DNA of 64,000 bases from Nissolia schottii (taxonomy: Eukaryota; Streptophyta; Magnoliopsida; Fabales; Fabaceae), in contig QANU01047353.1 of assembly GCA_003254905.1 (NCBI GenBank), positions 232,986 to 296,985 on the forward strand, read 5' to 3'. The notes under the pieces were generated by a model, which did no database searches, was not told the DNA's origin, and saw only the letters and a list, made by a program, of their open reading frames with translations. Position numbers and translations under genes: made by a program. Numbering within the stretch: position 1 is the stretch's first letter; each line of letters opens with the position of its first letter. Positions 24,611-49,398 of the stretch are shown one piece after another.

Positions 24611-25755
24611 TGTGTGGCAATTATCTTTCACTATTTAATTGGGTGTGAAACTCATTTTTGTTTTATTTGTGTTTTGTAATGTTTGGTTCACTGTTTTGGA
24701 ATGTTTGTTTTTTAGAGATAGTAAGTGCACACATTTTAGAATATGAGTGGGGAGAGCGGGGAGCAGGTAAAAAAGTGTGCTAGTTACTTTTCGCTATTTA
24801 ATTTTGTGTTATTCAATTGGGTCCAAGTCCCGTTTGATTTTGTTTATGTATTTAATAATATTTGTGTTTCGATTTTATAAAGTTTATGTATTTGTTTTGA
24901 ATTTTTTTTTTTCTTGTGCTTGTCTTTGTGTATTGTACCAAGCTATACGTTGGTTGTACGTTAGACATTTTTCAATTGTACATCTAACATTATTGCAAAA
25001 ATAATTATATTTTTATAGTTGACACTTATATTGTGCAAGCATATATAAAAGCATATTAGAAAAAGTAACGGGTATGGTAGGGTAAAGTGAGGGTTTATAT
25101 ATTTATATGCGAGTAGTTAGGATTTTTAATTTTAAAACTCATAGCTAGATAAGATATGAACAAATTTTTTTATACAATAAATGAGCTAAAACTCTACCCA
25201 ATCTTAAGGTAGTATTTGATTGTCCTAAAATAGAGAACACAAAAATATTGGGGACAAACATATTTAAAGAAGTAGATAGGTAAAAAAAAACTTAAATTTG
25301 TTTATCTTAAGAAAGATACGAGACCTACCTCCGAGATGTTTTTAAGTTAATTTTTGTTTCTCTACAAAAAAAAGGATACAGGAAACAAATTGTTTTTTTC
25401 ATTGCTATGGGTGAGGATCAAACCCCCAACCATATGGTTAAGAGACTTGGTGAGCTATCATCACACCACACTCTGTGGATAGACAAGTTATCTTTATTCC
25501 TAAAGAGTAATGCTATACATAAATAAAATAAAACAAATGCTATACACAAATATTGACATAATTTAATAAAATTCAAAGAGAGTGATTGGATAAGTAAAAA
25601 AGTAAAAAAAAAAAAGAATATTTATTTATTTAATAGTTAAAAATTATACCACATCTATAAAAAAAACTGACAAACAGTTTCTGACAGTATAGTATTTTTT
25701 CCATTTCTAAAATAATTATTTAGGGTTTAGGGTTTAATTTTAAAATGATTAATAG

Positions 25756-25780
25756 TATATATATATATATATATATATAA
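25756..25780. repeat. (TA)n microsatellite
   Basis: Uninterrupted TA dinucleotide run in the intergenic region upstream of the DUF1350 gene. Confidence 0.85.
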
Positions 25781-26516
25781 ATATTATATATATAACAAAT
25801 TTGGTAATTTTTAAAATTAGTTGTATACTAATTATGTCAAAAATTATCTTCTCCTTCCATTTTATAATATCGTGTCATTTTTAAATTTAGTATATTTTAA
25901 ATAAATATATCTAGGCAATAATTAAATTTTAAATTAATATATTTAATCAATTGACCGGATACATTAATTTAAGAATGTAATAAATTTAAAAATAGATTGA
26001 TATTATGAAATGAATAGAGTAGCTTTTAAGATTTTGACACTTATTAAAAAATCACAATCTTTTACAAATTTACAAAATAAACTAAGCTATTTTAACAAAA
26101 TTGTCCTTTCTCTCTTTATTCTTTACTAGTGTTTATTGAACATGGATAGCATAAAGGAAGAGAAGAGAGAATGCAACGTTAATAATTGTTTGCCTAATTA
26201 AAACAATGAAAAGAGATTTTAAAATAATAAAATTATTTTTTTGTGATATACGTAAAAGGAGTGACAATTAATTACTATAATTATGAAGTGCAACTAATAG
26301 CAGAGGGGTGGACAATGTGAGTTTACATTTAAATTTAAATAGGTATTGTTAAACACATTATTTTTAAGGGTATAATAGATATGTAAAATTGGACACCAAA
26401 TAAATGTTATTTCCTTATTTATTTTATATTATTATATATATTATATACAATTATCAAATTTAGTTGAGATGATAAATAGGATGGTAAAGAAAGAAAAAAA
26501 AATTCAATTAATACTT

Positions 26517-26517
<1 letters not shown>

Positions 26518-26558
<41 letters not shown>
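26518..26558. repeat. (TA)n microsatellite
   Basis: TA dinucleotide run of about 20 units with one early interruption, roughly 500 bp upstream of the DUF1350 start codon. Confidence 0.85.
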
Positions 26559-26559
<1 letters not shown>

Positions 26560-27048
26560 CAAATTATAGGTAATTTTAGAAATTTTTTTTTACTGAAAAT
26601 ACTTTAATGCTTTGGTACTGGTAGAAAATTTTCCATTCAATTACTTCATGAAATCATTAATAAATACAATTAAATTAAATTTTTTATTGTTTTTAATTAA
26701 TTGCTCATGAGGTGTCATATTCACAACGACTAATTTTTCTTCGAAGTTATGTTTCTTTTAATAAAATATTTTTCATGTACACCAAAAATCAAATCTCTTA
26801 TCCAAATACATAAAGAACTCAATCATTTATTTAAATCATAATACAATTTCACATTTTATATTTTTATTTTATTCTTTTTTTTTTTTCTTATAACCGTACA
26901 AGTTGGGTCTCCGGTTGCGTGCAGTGAATCCGTATAACTGTACAAGCCATCTCAAACTTGGAACTAGAAAGAACACTGAACACTTGCTTCAATTTTGCAG
27001 TTGGAAGAGACGGAAGAAGCGCAACGCGCATCCATCCATCTATCCATC

Positions 27049-30000
27049 ATGGCTACCTCGTTCTGGACCCCACCAAGCTACAACAACCCCAACCTCAAAT
27101 CCGATATACGACACTCACACCAGCTAAACGCAAACTCCTTCCCCGCTCCCTACAATTCCCACCGTCCTCGTTTTCCACTCTCCCTCTCAGTTTCACCTCC
27201 GACGCGTCGTTTTGGTCCCGCCACCTCCAGAATCTCCTGCAACTACTACTCCAATAACAGCAACAATTACGTCGACGATGACAGCAACAACAGCGAAAAA
27301 CCCCAATCCAATGCAATTCAAGTTTACTCCCGAATTGAGAGGTTCGCCTTTTTTTTCCTTCTATTTGCGTTTTATTTTCTTTTATTGCTGTTTTATTCCC
27401 GAGGATATATGTTTTTGGTGGAACACGTTATATGTCCTTCAAAAGAGTTGAAGACCCTTCGCCTAGCACTAAGAGAGATGGCACTTGGGCTACTAGCTCT
27501 CAGGCAAATTAAGTGTTTTTGTTCATGTGGCAAAACATGATTGAATATCTGCATAAAATTATTTTACGCACGGTGCATTATAGCTAAACTCTTTGCTTTT
27601 ACTGGAATTTCGATGTATTAAGATATGGATGATGGAATAATGTCAAAAGTCAAGAGAGCATTTTTGAGTGAAATTAAACTAATGAAGCAAATCTGTAACG
27701 TTTTGTATTGAATACTGAAAATTGCGGTTAATGGGTTTGTTTTCTTCGTTTGCAGTTTACTTACAGATTCTGTTAGGCAATCACGGGATGGGTGGTGGGG
27801 TTCTGGAGATTGGAGTGAACTGGAGGTATATGATATACATTATGATTTATAATTTGTTTATATTCTGTATCATATAGTTAAGTTTGTATTAATGTTGGCC
27901 ATTTTGTCTTTCTCTATAGAAAATATAATGTTAATGTGAGTGTAAAACAACTTTGCACTGTCATAAATTTAGGAATTGTTATGACTCATGTCATCTTTTT
28001 TAATATTAACCCGTATGTAACTGCCCAACAAGACTTGGCAATTCCCTACGTTTTTTATTCGATGAGAGTGTAAAATTGATTTACGTTGTTAGCGGATGAA
28101 ACTTAATAGGACTTAGATTTTTGTGGCTTGTCTACAAACATGGTTTATGATAGGATGCAATATCGCCGTTTGATCTTTGCTATGTTGTTGTTGTAGTAGT
28201 ATAACGGCTAAATCTTATTTTTAGTTAAGAATTGCAGGTTTTACAAGATTTAGTTGCTATAGAATTGGAGAATCTTTTAGGGGGGTCTGTTTGGATGCAG
28301 GGTTTGGGAATTTGGAGAGAAAGAGAAGTAAGAGTTTTTTATTTTAATTTTGGGAGTTATACAATTTTTATGAAGATCTAAATAGGATGATATAAAGGTT
28401 CAATGATGAAGGTTTAAGGTGCAAACTATCTTTTTCTCATCCCTTTGTTTTGAAGGTATTCTCAATAAACTTACTTTATCCTTGTTGTATAATTTCAGGG
28501 AGCTTGGATTCTCAAACCCAAGAGCATTGAACCCAAGTTCGTTGTACATTTTATCGGAGGTATATTTGTCGGAGCTGCCCCTCAACTTACCTATCGTTTG
28601 TTTCTTGAGCGTCTCTCAGAAAAGTAAGTCCTTTGCTTTGGTTCTGAAATTTACCAAATTACATTCTTATCTGCCAATTTGGTTGAGAGCTGTTGTAATT
28701 ACTTGTTGGGACTCTGTCCCTTGAAATTTGCTTTTGTTTTTTTTCCTTCTTTTCTTTTAAAGTGCATATACTGTTATGTTATTGTAGAACCTTTTGATGT
28801 TTTGGTTCCCTGACAAACTCCTGTTTGTTGTGTTAAATATCCTTATGTTTGAATTGTTTGAGAGTGAGACTCGTAGATCTATGGTCTGTCAATGAAGAAA
28901 ACTAATCATCAAACCCTTTCTGTTACTAGGGGTGTGTTGATCATTGCAACCCCATATGCTAGTGGGTTTGATCACTTCCTCATTGCAGATGAAGCACAGT
29001 TCAAATTTGATAGGTGCTACCGCTTATTGCAAGAAACAGTAAGTTTCAACTTATGATCCAAGGACTAGTTTATTTCTGTTTATAATTTTTTTTAAAAAGG
29101 AAAATGCTAAAGATGCTCGTTGTTTCAGATCCGAGACCTTCCGATTTTTGGTGTTGGCCATTCTCTGGGATCACTTGTCCACCTTCTGATTGGTATATTA
29201 AAGATCTTCTGCTAAACTTGATTGTAATAAATAAATTGACTTGATTTGTTGCTACTCAACAAATTGTTTATTGTACCAGGATCAAGATATGCAGTGCAAA
29301 GGAGTGGAAATGTTCTCATGGCATTCAACAACAAGGTATTTCATCCACGAAAGAAGAAAAATGGGAGTACTTTGCTTTTGACCTTTCATATGTATCACAA
29401 GATTCAATGTTTTATCTACAAATCTAACTCCTTAGAATAAGACTGGTTATTTGAATTATTTTGAAATATGGTCTCTTTTATTTTGTGTTGTACCAAACCT
29501 TGAATACAATGGTAGAAATAAGATGGTCTTTCCTTTTTAAGCAAGACAGAAGAACTCTCAGTTGTTCCTATGTAAGAATCTTCTTTGAAATCTGTTCATG
29601 GTTGACTAATTTTTGTTTCATTGTTATAGGAAGCAAGTTCAGCCGTCCCTTTGTTCTCTCCAGTTCTTGTACCAATGGCTCAAAACATTGGTCCGCTTCT
29701 ATCAGATATTTTTGCTTCATCAACGCTACGTGCAAGGGTCAGTATTGCCACATAACTATCTTGCCCAGAAATGGAGGAGACATCTATTAATATTTTTTTA
29801 AGAGAAATATCAACAACCTCCCTCGAGGTATGTCGAATAGAATTTGGCTCCTTTACCGTTTAATGTCATATTACAACAGCCTTCCCTTCCGGTTGCCAAG
29901 AAGAATCATATAGTGTGAGCAGAAATATTTATGAAGCAATACACCTAGACACTTGAGCTGTTACTTTATTTATGTAAAAGACAAAACTGCAACATCAAAT

Positions 30001-33000
30001 ACAAATTTTTTTTAAGAAAACAGAATCTATTTCCTACAATGAAACATTATTATTTTTCTTGCAAAATGCTTTTGAAAGAGAGGAGTGGGAAATTGAATTG
30101 CCGAGTTTCACCAACAAACTAAAAGTAAAAGATGAAGATGCCTAGAATTTCTTGAGGGAGGTTGTTGCTATATGATATTAAAAGTTAGGGAGTCAAGTGC
30201 TATATTACAAACATGAGGGGAAGTCCTCATCATTTGACCATGTCTCAGGAGAGGGCATTGTAATTTCGCTATAGTAGTTATTTAATAATGGCATAATAAT
30301 ATGATATAATTTCTGTTTCAGCAATCCTTGTTCTGACAGTCCTTTCTGTCCTATCTTTAGTTTGGGGAAACTTTGTGGTAGATTCACATATTGTTCCCAA
30401 AAGTATTCCTTTTCACAATGTTGGTGTTCCTTCTTTAGATGGCTAATTTTAACATGTATGGAAAACTTGCAGGCAGAGATGACTCTGAAACAACTGGCAA
30501 ACGTTAGCCCTCCCATTATGAAACAGGTTCTTCCTTTAGTTGAGCAGCTCCCTCCTTTGTACATGGATTTGGTGAAAGGAAGAGAAGAGTTTTCTCCGAA
30601 GCCTGAGGAGACATGTCGACTGGTATGTGGCATCTCTGATTATTAATATTCACAGCAATTTGATCCTTCTGATGAGAAAGGGGTTTGTTTTATCATGCTT
30701 TCTGCATAGAATAAGTATCAACTTGACATGACATGCAGGACCGTCTCATGTGGAGAGATATAAACAAATACTTTAACTAGGTGGAGCCATCTTAAAATTT
30801 GTAGGGCCAAATTTGAGTGTTTGTGTCTATCTCTCTCTCAACATGATATGGTCATGTTCAAAACCAACATGAGATGATCCTAATTCTACTGCATACCTCT
30901 TACCAAAGCATTTCAATTCCATGTAATCGGGCACATTTACTTGTTTATTGTTAGAATACTTGTCTGGCCTAACTTCTATTTCTAATATGTTTCCACTAGA
31001 TTCCTAACCATATCTAATTCTCTTTCCATGGATTATCTATACCACATTATAGATGACAACTTCAATCAAATGTCATTCGAGGATCAAGATAATTTTTTTA
31101 TATTTATTGCATAATTCTGCAGTTATTGTCATGTCTTACATTATATTTATTCAATCAATACAAAACAGAGACTGCATGAGACAGGAGATTGGCAAACAAG
31201 TTGATGCTGATATATAAAAAAAATTATCAATCACATCCAACTTGATTTTAATACTGTTAAACTGAAACTACTACTCCGAAAGTAGAATCCAAACACCACC
31301 ATTTGAGGCCTTTTATTGAAATTTGTGTAGTTTTTGGGAGCATGTAACTTTTTTCCCCTCTAGATTTAAGGAGCTTACCTGGACCAGGTCCAGTTAGTGA
31401 CCAAGTTGGTCCAGGTTATATTATAATAATTTTAAACTATGAAATTACATTTTAGTCCTTCCTCACTTCTTCTCCTTCTCTTCTTCTTTCTCTCTCATCT
31501 CACTGCCTCTGAATGGTCATTCCTGCCTTCTGCCCGCCGTCCACTGATCTCCGGCTACCGTCAACCTGGTCCATTGCTCCCATTTGGGGTCATTATTCTT
31601 GACGTCATTGCACCCTCGACATCACCATCGCCCTCCGTTCCTGCCACCAGTTGCGGTGTTCATCACAGCCAAAGGAGAGTAGACTACCACCACACAGCTC
31701 CTTGATGCGTCGTTGCTATCAGATCTGACACTGACGCCAGATGAGGCACTGCCACCAACTGATGGCTCCAACTATCATCTGTTGGACCACAGCTAGAGAG
31801 GGAGGTGGTGGATGGTGAAGATTTGGCGTAGTCGCCAAAAATTGTACACCGTCGCCACCGTCATGGAGGAGGGGTTGATAATGGCATAGAACTTTTTTCT
31901 TCTCGTTTACAATTTGAATTGAAAATAACAGGAACCCAGTTGATTTGTTCAATTGCTTCTAGTTTATTTGACATGGAAAGTTAAGGTTTTTACAATTGTC
32001 CTCTTGATGTGTGTATTAGAGGTCACTTGAGAATCTGCAGCTTTTAATTTTCACAATCTACTACTTCTCTTGGTATTTTGGTTTGTTATGTAAATGAACT
32101 AACGATCATAGATCCCCTTTTGTGGTGCTGAAATCTTAGTATACTTTCCCTCAATTGTGTCAAGCTATGCCTTTTCTTTAGTGAAGAAGGGTCCTTCTTC
32201 TCTTAGGGGAACGTGAGTTTGCAGAAGGTTAGAAATGAAATGGCAATGAAAATGGAAGTAGGGTATATGAAACACAGAGAGTGATGTGTTGTGTATATGA
32301 AACAGAGAAGAGAGTTATGTATATGAAACAGAGAGGTATCTGGATCTGGAATGACAAGTGTTGGAGAGAAATGTATGACAACTTGGTTGAGCACTATCCT
32401 ATTATCAAGGACGGTGAGACTGCCAAGGGGCGGGGCAGTGGCGGGTGGTCGTGGTGTCGTTGCCGGAGTCGGTGCCGGCATGGGAAGAGGAGCACATAAA
32501 AGGGGACAATAAGGGAAAATTTAGAAGAGTGGCAAGGTAGAAAAATTGTACAAACATAAGGTTAAAATTGGTTAATCAAGTAAAAGTATTATTAAAATAT
32601 AAATATAAATTATTATGTAATTATTTTTTAGATAAAATCTAAACCATTCATTTATTTTTTTATGGCTGAGATTTAGGGACCATTTTGGTCGCTAACTCAA
32701 CTCAGTCTATATAAGTCTCTTCCCTAGATTTAATTTATGTATTCATTTCTTGTTTTTTAATTCTTCAGATAAAATCGTACTATGGCATATCCAGGAATCT
32801 TCTTATAAAATTCAAGGATGATTTAATCGATGAGACTTCAACCCTAGCACAGGTGCTTAGTTCAGAGTCAGCCATTAGCTCAGGGCTAGATATGTCAATA
32901 CGCAAGCTGCCTGGAGATCATGGTCTCCCACTGCAGCAGGTATTTCTTCTAGCAAGTATAATAACTTGATCTATACTGTTATCAAAATGATGTGACATGT

Positions 33001-33396
33001 TATCAACTCTTGAGTGATTAAGTTGATCCTATCCTATCACTTTATTTCATCCAATAACCCCATGATTTCGGGGAAGAATTCTAACAAAAATTTTCTGATT
33101 GAGTAGTATTTCTTAATGTTTTATTCGCCTTGCAGGCCTTACCAGATGTTCCACCAGCAATGGCTGATGCGATAAACCGTGGAAGTGAACTTTTGTATAA
33201 CAGTGGAAGTGAGCTTTTGTCAAATCTAACTGCAGGAACACCATGGGAGACAGTTGCTAAAGAAGTAGTAGGGAACTCGTTAGGCTTGGATTCGAAAGTC
33301 CTTCGTGCCGAAGCGTCGAAGGATATGGATCTGCTTGTGGATGTGATTTCTTCTTGGATAGCCTCCAATGCAGGGCCTAAAGCCCTGAGGCCGTAG
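27049..33396 (+). CDS. DUF1350 family protein, predicted plastid alpha/beta hydrolase
   Basis: Exons: 27049-27341, 27756-27825, 28499-28623, 28930-29038, 29129-29192, 29280-29335, 29630-29737, 30473-30622, 32769-32939, 33136-33396; about 468 residues. The N-terminus (MATSFWTPPSY, then rich in Ser, Asn, Pro and Arg with few acidic residues) looks like a chloroplast transit peptide. The DUF1350 core begins near GWWGSGDWSELEG. It includes FVVHFIGGIFVGAAPQ and TYRLFLERL, then GVGHSLGSLVH with the nucleophile-elbow Ser at about 211, and AFNNKEASSAVPLFSP. DUF1350 proteins occur in cyanobacteria and plastids and have an alpha/beta-hydrolase pattern, but I know of no demonstrated substrate. A non-coding ATG-like extension upstream (26995) was rejected because it lacks an ATG and the transit peptide starts at 27049. 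Introns 7 and 8 contain transposons. RRC1 is convergent downstream. Confidence 0.93.
29800..30175. mobile_element. Foldback element in DUF1350 intron 7
   Basis: CAACAACCTCCCTCGAGG at 29811 is mirrored by CTTGAGGGAGGTTGTTG at 30151. A related third copy (CAACAGCCTTCCCTTCCGG) lies at about 29875. The arms bracket about 350 bp inside the intron between exons 7 and 8 (29738-30472). The arrangement fits a nonautonomous TIR element with subterminal repeats; borders and superfamily are not resolved. Confidence 0.45.
31370..32723. mobile_element. Mutator-like element with 9-10 bp target duplication
   Basis: A 1354-bp insertion in the eighth DUF1350 intron. CTAGATTTAA occurs directly before (31360-31369) and directly after (32724-32733), a 9-10 bp target-site duplication typical of MULEs. 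The terminal regions are inverted copies: the left arm contains GTTAGTGACCAAGTTGGTCC and the right arm, read from the other strand, GTTAGCGACCAAAATGGTCC. The interior has no transposase, so it is nonautonomous. It is patchily GC-rich (31500-31870 and 32400-32480), which could be captured host sequence. A 267-bp plus-strand ORF at 31439-31705 begins with a signal-peptide-like stretch, but nothing supports its expression. Short direct repeats of GTATATGAAACAGAGA occur near 32260-32335. Confidence 0.75.
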
Positions 33397-34719
33397 GTCA
33401 CAAGTTCATCCGCTCATGCATCTACAAAGATGCTTTGTAGAAATGTACAGAAAAATTTAAGTTGGCATAAAAGCATTGCTTTCATCTTTTATTGACTCTT
33501 GATTTTGAATAATGCCAGTCATGTTGATCCATACAGGTAAAGCAATTAGAACTGTCAATAAAATATTGTAAAAATGTAACATACGTTGTGAGAAAAATAG
33601 TTGATATTGAAAATATTTGGTTTGTTGGTATGCAGCCTTTCAAAATTATGTCTCAATTTGGAGACAGTATGATGCTACCTTGAATGGTTGAGAAATTCTT
33701 ACAAGAATAATGCATTACTTTTGGACGCAATAATGTGGGTCTTACTTAGTGGGACACACAGTAAATATGGTAGAATTTACCATCACTATGTATGCTTAAA
33801 AGTGAGATGTTAGTCTTGTGATCAACTGAAAATTTCTCTAAATGATTTTGAGGTGGAGAAATTATTAATCGCCTATGGAGCGCTAAGTAGAATTATACAC
33901 TATTGTTTTGGGATATTTTAGCTTTGGGTGGTAGTTAATAATAGATCATCTCACAGCATTACATTATGTATATAATATTTTTTCTAAATGTTCATAAAAT
34001 AATATGTAAAACACATCTTATGCAAACCATTTTTTTTCTTCAAAATTTCGCATATGCAGTTGAGTCAGGAGTGGTGATTTTGATAAACTCACTCAAAGTG
34101 ACAACTTTAGAGTTTAAGCCTAATTCAATAGGTTTTCTAATTTAACAGACAAAGTTAGTCTTGAGCCACACAACTATGGTAAGAACTCATCTTTTTTTAA
34201 TTTGACTGACTAATTTGAACTGTATAATTGAATTCAACAGCCAGAAACAAATAAACAAATAAACAATCTCTTGAAAAATGTCAGTCAGCTATGCCTGAGA
34301 ACACTTCAAATAAATGTATAAATTAGTAGCAAATTCTTCCACCATGACAGGTTGAAATGTCGCTTTATAGCACAGTCTTACTCAGCTCCATAACCCAATA
34401 ATTCGTGAGCATGACCTCTTGATTTGAAGTATATGCAATATGCGGCAATGCTTCATTAAGGGCAAAAATTAACGACATTTCAAATCTTGAAATTACATCT
34501 AGTTTAAATTATGGGTGTGTCAAGAGCCAGATTCTATTCCACATTTTCAAAGATGGTCTATAGTAACACAATTTTCCAGGCAGATGCTTCGTTCCTATCT
34601 TCCACCAGGTATCACATTTGCCAAAAATTTAAAAAAAAAAAAAAAACCTTATGATGACAAACCAATCTGCAAATCATTCATGAAACATATCACTGCTCTT
34701 TAAAGCATGTGAAGGGTTG
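33397..34719. other. Convergent 3' region, DUF1350 to RRC1
   Basis: Contains the 3'UTRs of the two convergent genes. AT-rich; no further coding or repeat structure recognised. Confidence 0.55.
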
Positions 34720-46319
<11,600 letters not shown>

Positions 46320-46389
46320 CTTCTCATTAGCAAAAGAAGAAGCCTGCCCAAAATATTCCACGACCTCAAGTTAGAAACTTTCTTTGAAG

Positions 46390-46512
46390 AGTCAGTTTGG
46401 TACAGGGAAAAATGGGAGAGAAAAATTCATGGATTAGATTTATGTGTAACATTGTATGAAAAACTAACCCTGAATTTTTCGTCTCCATTTTTACACCAAT
46501 ACCGCACCCACC
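46390..46512. mobile_element. Foldback MITE-like segment in RRC1 5'UTR intron
   Basis: GTTTGGTACAGGGAAAAATG near 46394 and CATTTTTACACCAATACCGC near 46486 are imperfect inverted copies. Inner arms around AAAAATTCA/TGAATTTTT also pair. It resembles the hairpin element at 44651 but is more diverged. It lies in the intron upstream of the RRC1 start codon. Confidence 0.4.
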
Positions 46513-47437
46513 CTAAGAAATGAGAAATTTTGAAATAGCTCCTAACTTTTTCACTTCACCATTTCCAATTCTCAAGAACAGAAAACAAAAAAAACTCTAT
46601 TTCCAATTTTTCATCATTTACAAATATCATTTGATCCTCAAAAACTACAGCACGAATCACATGAATAAGAAGAAAAACAAACAACCCATTCGAGTTTCCA
46701 ACAACTTTTGCACTACTACATCTCATTCAGGCAATCCTCCAAACAAAGGACACCAAATAGAGAACACCCAGAAAACCATATAAATTTCATAAAACTGCAG
46801 TGCCCACTTTCCCAACTCAGCCACCAAAACCAACAGTATCCAAATAAACGCTTATATCTGGCAACAATCTACAAAACTCCATCTCTAACAATAAAATCCG
46901 CACCAGTTCCAGCAACCCAAAAAAAAAAAATTATCAACTTCACCATTCATCTAATGCTATTGATAAAGAACCACAACAACAACATTGGCATAATCGCTTC
47001 TAATTCAAAATAACAATAATAATAATAATAATAATAAAGTCTATCATAATTCATAAGCTATTTTAAACCTAAAAATAAATTTAATCCAAACACACATAGG
47101 AGAAAAAATCTGAACCTGGCCGAGAAGTTACGGAGAAAGAGAGTGAAGGAGCAGTGAAATCAGCTAACAAGTTGAATCCCAAAAATCGAACGAACGAAGA
47201 ATGCGTTGTGCCCCACCCCCCCAAATTGAGAGCAGAATGTGACGAACACTTCAATCGACTGAACACAAAAACACACAATCTCATAAATAATAACCTATTA
47301 TTATTATTATTATTATTATTAATTAATTAATCATTCATTATTGTAAAAAGAAGAATAGAAAAAGAGAGGGTTTTTTGAGGGGTAATCGAATTCGAAACCC
47401 TATCATTGGAAAGAAAATGGAGAAAATCGAAGCTCAC

Positions 47438-47520
47438 CTGATGAGATGGGTTGGGTTGGGTTCTTCTTCGTGTTTCAGTGGGGGAAAGAGAGAGAGATGC
47501 GCAGTAAACACTAATGAAGG
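47438..47520 (-). other. RRC1 first 5'UTR exon (upstream end approximate)
   Basis: On the minus strand a pyrimidine-rich leader (CATCTCTCTCTC, CCCAACCCAACCC) ends at a strong donor CATCAG|GTGAGC. The matching acceptor GGGCAG lies at 46344, leaving a 24-nt second leader exon (46320-46343) before the ATG. The resulting 1.1-kb leader intron is typical of plant SR-type splicing factor genes. The transcription start is not determined. Confidence 0.55.
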
Positions 47521-48999
47521 GCATAGGGTAGTAGTAATATTGGGTATAACTATATATTCATTTTGTTCTAAACTATTTTTGTCGGTATATTAATTATTAA
47601 AAAATGTTATATGTAGACCTAATTTTATACATTCATATATATAATATTAATAATACATAAATTTTATTCTTATAAATGCATAAATATTACAAACTTATAA
47701 ATGATATTTTCAATTATACTTAATTAAGTACATAAACATTACAGACATTAAAACATAAATTTTATGTATATAAGTATAGAGTATATGTATGATGTATATT
47801 ATTTTTGTGTACGTATAACAGGAGACTTAATTATATTAGCTAGTAGGTCTTTATATCGGTCAAGTGTTGAATTATTTTTTTACCTTTAATACATTCCGTT
47901 GTTTCTTTGTTCTAAACTATCCGGGTTGCTATATTAATTATTAGCATTGAATTATAGTTATGCCGTCAAGCCATAATTTTTTTTTTAATATGAATTTTAA
48001 AAAATAATTTTTGAAAAAAGTTATTTTTAAATTAAAAATATATAAGAAAAAAATATTTTATAATTTAAAATAATATTTATTTTTAAATAATTTCTTATAA
48101 GTTAGGATGGAAGATAAGTAATAACTAAAATTATAAGAATAATTAAAAAATAAAAAAGTTATATACTAAAGAGGTGGTTGTCAACACCAATCTCTTTTAT
48201 ATTTATATATATATAATCGACAGATAATATCATAATAAATTATGAATTTAATTATAATATACTAATAATGTAAATAAATTTTACAAATATCATTTAATTA
48301 TACGCTGACACATAACAAAATTAAACTCATAGATTATATACATCATAATAATAACGTTGCCATGATCTCAATAAAAAAATGCATCTTTGTCGAACCCTTT
48401 GTTAAAGTTCCTTTTCGCCATACCTAGGACCTAGATTACCAAAATCACATTTGGTGGTACAAAAAATACTGCGTGTCATATGCAATAGAAGTACTATAAT
48501 CCACCTTAATTGGAATTTGGATCTTTTAAGATGAGACTCCAAGTAAGAAATTTTGCAATTAAATTAATAAAATAAAAATGGATTTTACTTTCATTTTATT
48601 GATTTAATAGTTTGACTTTACCCTTTAAATCTCACTTTAAAATATTCTTGCCCCTTCTATTGCATATATGCCTTAAAATGAAGTGTTATGCTTGTAATCA
48701 ACTAAAAAATTCACTCAATCACCTAATCAAACTCTATTATATCTTAAATTTGAGATATCAAGTGCGATGGTCAAACTTTTTTTATTAATGTGATAATACA
48801 TAACTAATTACAATTAAGTAAATAAAATTTTACACACACTACATTAAAATTTAATACATTAAGTAATTAGGTTATGTTTATCCCAAAAAAAATTTTAATC
48901 TTATAATAATTTAATTTTCATAAATTATTAGTTTAAATAAATTATAATCAATTACATATGACTGTTGCTTTTAATACATCAAAAAAGTAAACAAAAAAC

Positions 49000-49170
49000 T
49001 ACATAACAAAGATTGTGTGCATAAATTCCACACGCAACAAATCCAACAATGCTTGAGGCAGAAACTCAATGTGAATGAGTTGCTTTGTAATGTTGGAACC
49101 CTCCTTAACTAGGTAGTCAGCACATGCTTTAGCCTTGCGGAGAACATGAGAAATTCGAATGTATCTTACA
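49000..49170 (-). mobile_element. LINE RNase H-domain remnant
   Basis: The minus strand reads RISHVLRKAKACADYLVKEG, then LIHIEFLPQALLDLLRVEF. This matches the C-terminal end of plant retroelement RNase H domains, whose usual form is HxLREANxCADxLAKxG followed by a hydrophobic tail of PxxLxxLLxxD. Nothing upstream extends the domain, so it is an isolated relic. Confidence 0.55.
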
Positions 49171-49398
49171 AAGAGACTAAAGTGACCAATTTTTGTATTT
49201 TACAGAAATAATTTTGACGGAAAACTTTACACAATTATGTATTATGTCAGCAATTACCATTAAAAAATTAGTGGAATGACTAACTTAACTATTGTATTTT
49301 GCAAGAACAATTTTGGCTGACTATTTTTGTTAAAAACAAAGTTGACCAAAGTGAGAATTTAAAGGAAGGAAATTGAGGTTTTTTTCAATGTTCCAATG

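Larger units (their letters stand above)
22577..26902. other. AT-rich intergenic DNA, no gene seen
   Basis: No coding gene recognised. It contains GT-rich repeats at 24.3-24.6 kb, TA microsatellites, and degraded repeat-like tracts. Near 23740-23860 and 25060-25100 are sequences resembling subterminal parts of decayed transposons (repeats around GGTAGGGTAAA), too eroded to classify. The promoter and leader of the DUF1350 gene should occupy the last few hundred bases, where composition becomes less extreme after 26890. Confidence 0.5.

Noticed and set aside
25400-25470. Stretch with GGATCAAACCCCCAACC resembling a tRNA T-arm
   Set aside because: No acceptor-stem partner or anticodon arm could be matched; more like an eroded repeat tail.
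25719-25740. TTTAGGG-type plant telomere motif
   Set aside because: Only about two and a half units in AT-rich DNA; expected by chance and too short for an interstitial telomeric tract.
31439-31705. ORF with signal-peptide-like N-terminus inside the MULE
   Set aside because: The hydrophobic start is a translation of a CTT-rich tract; no homology or expression evidence, so it is not annotated as a gene.
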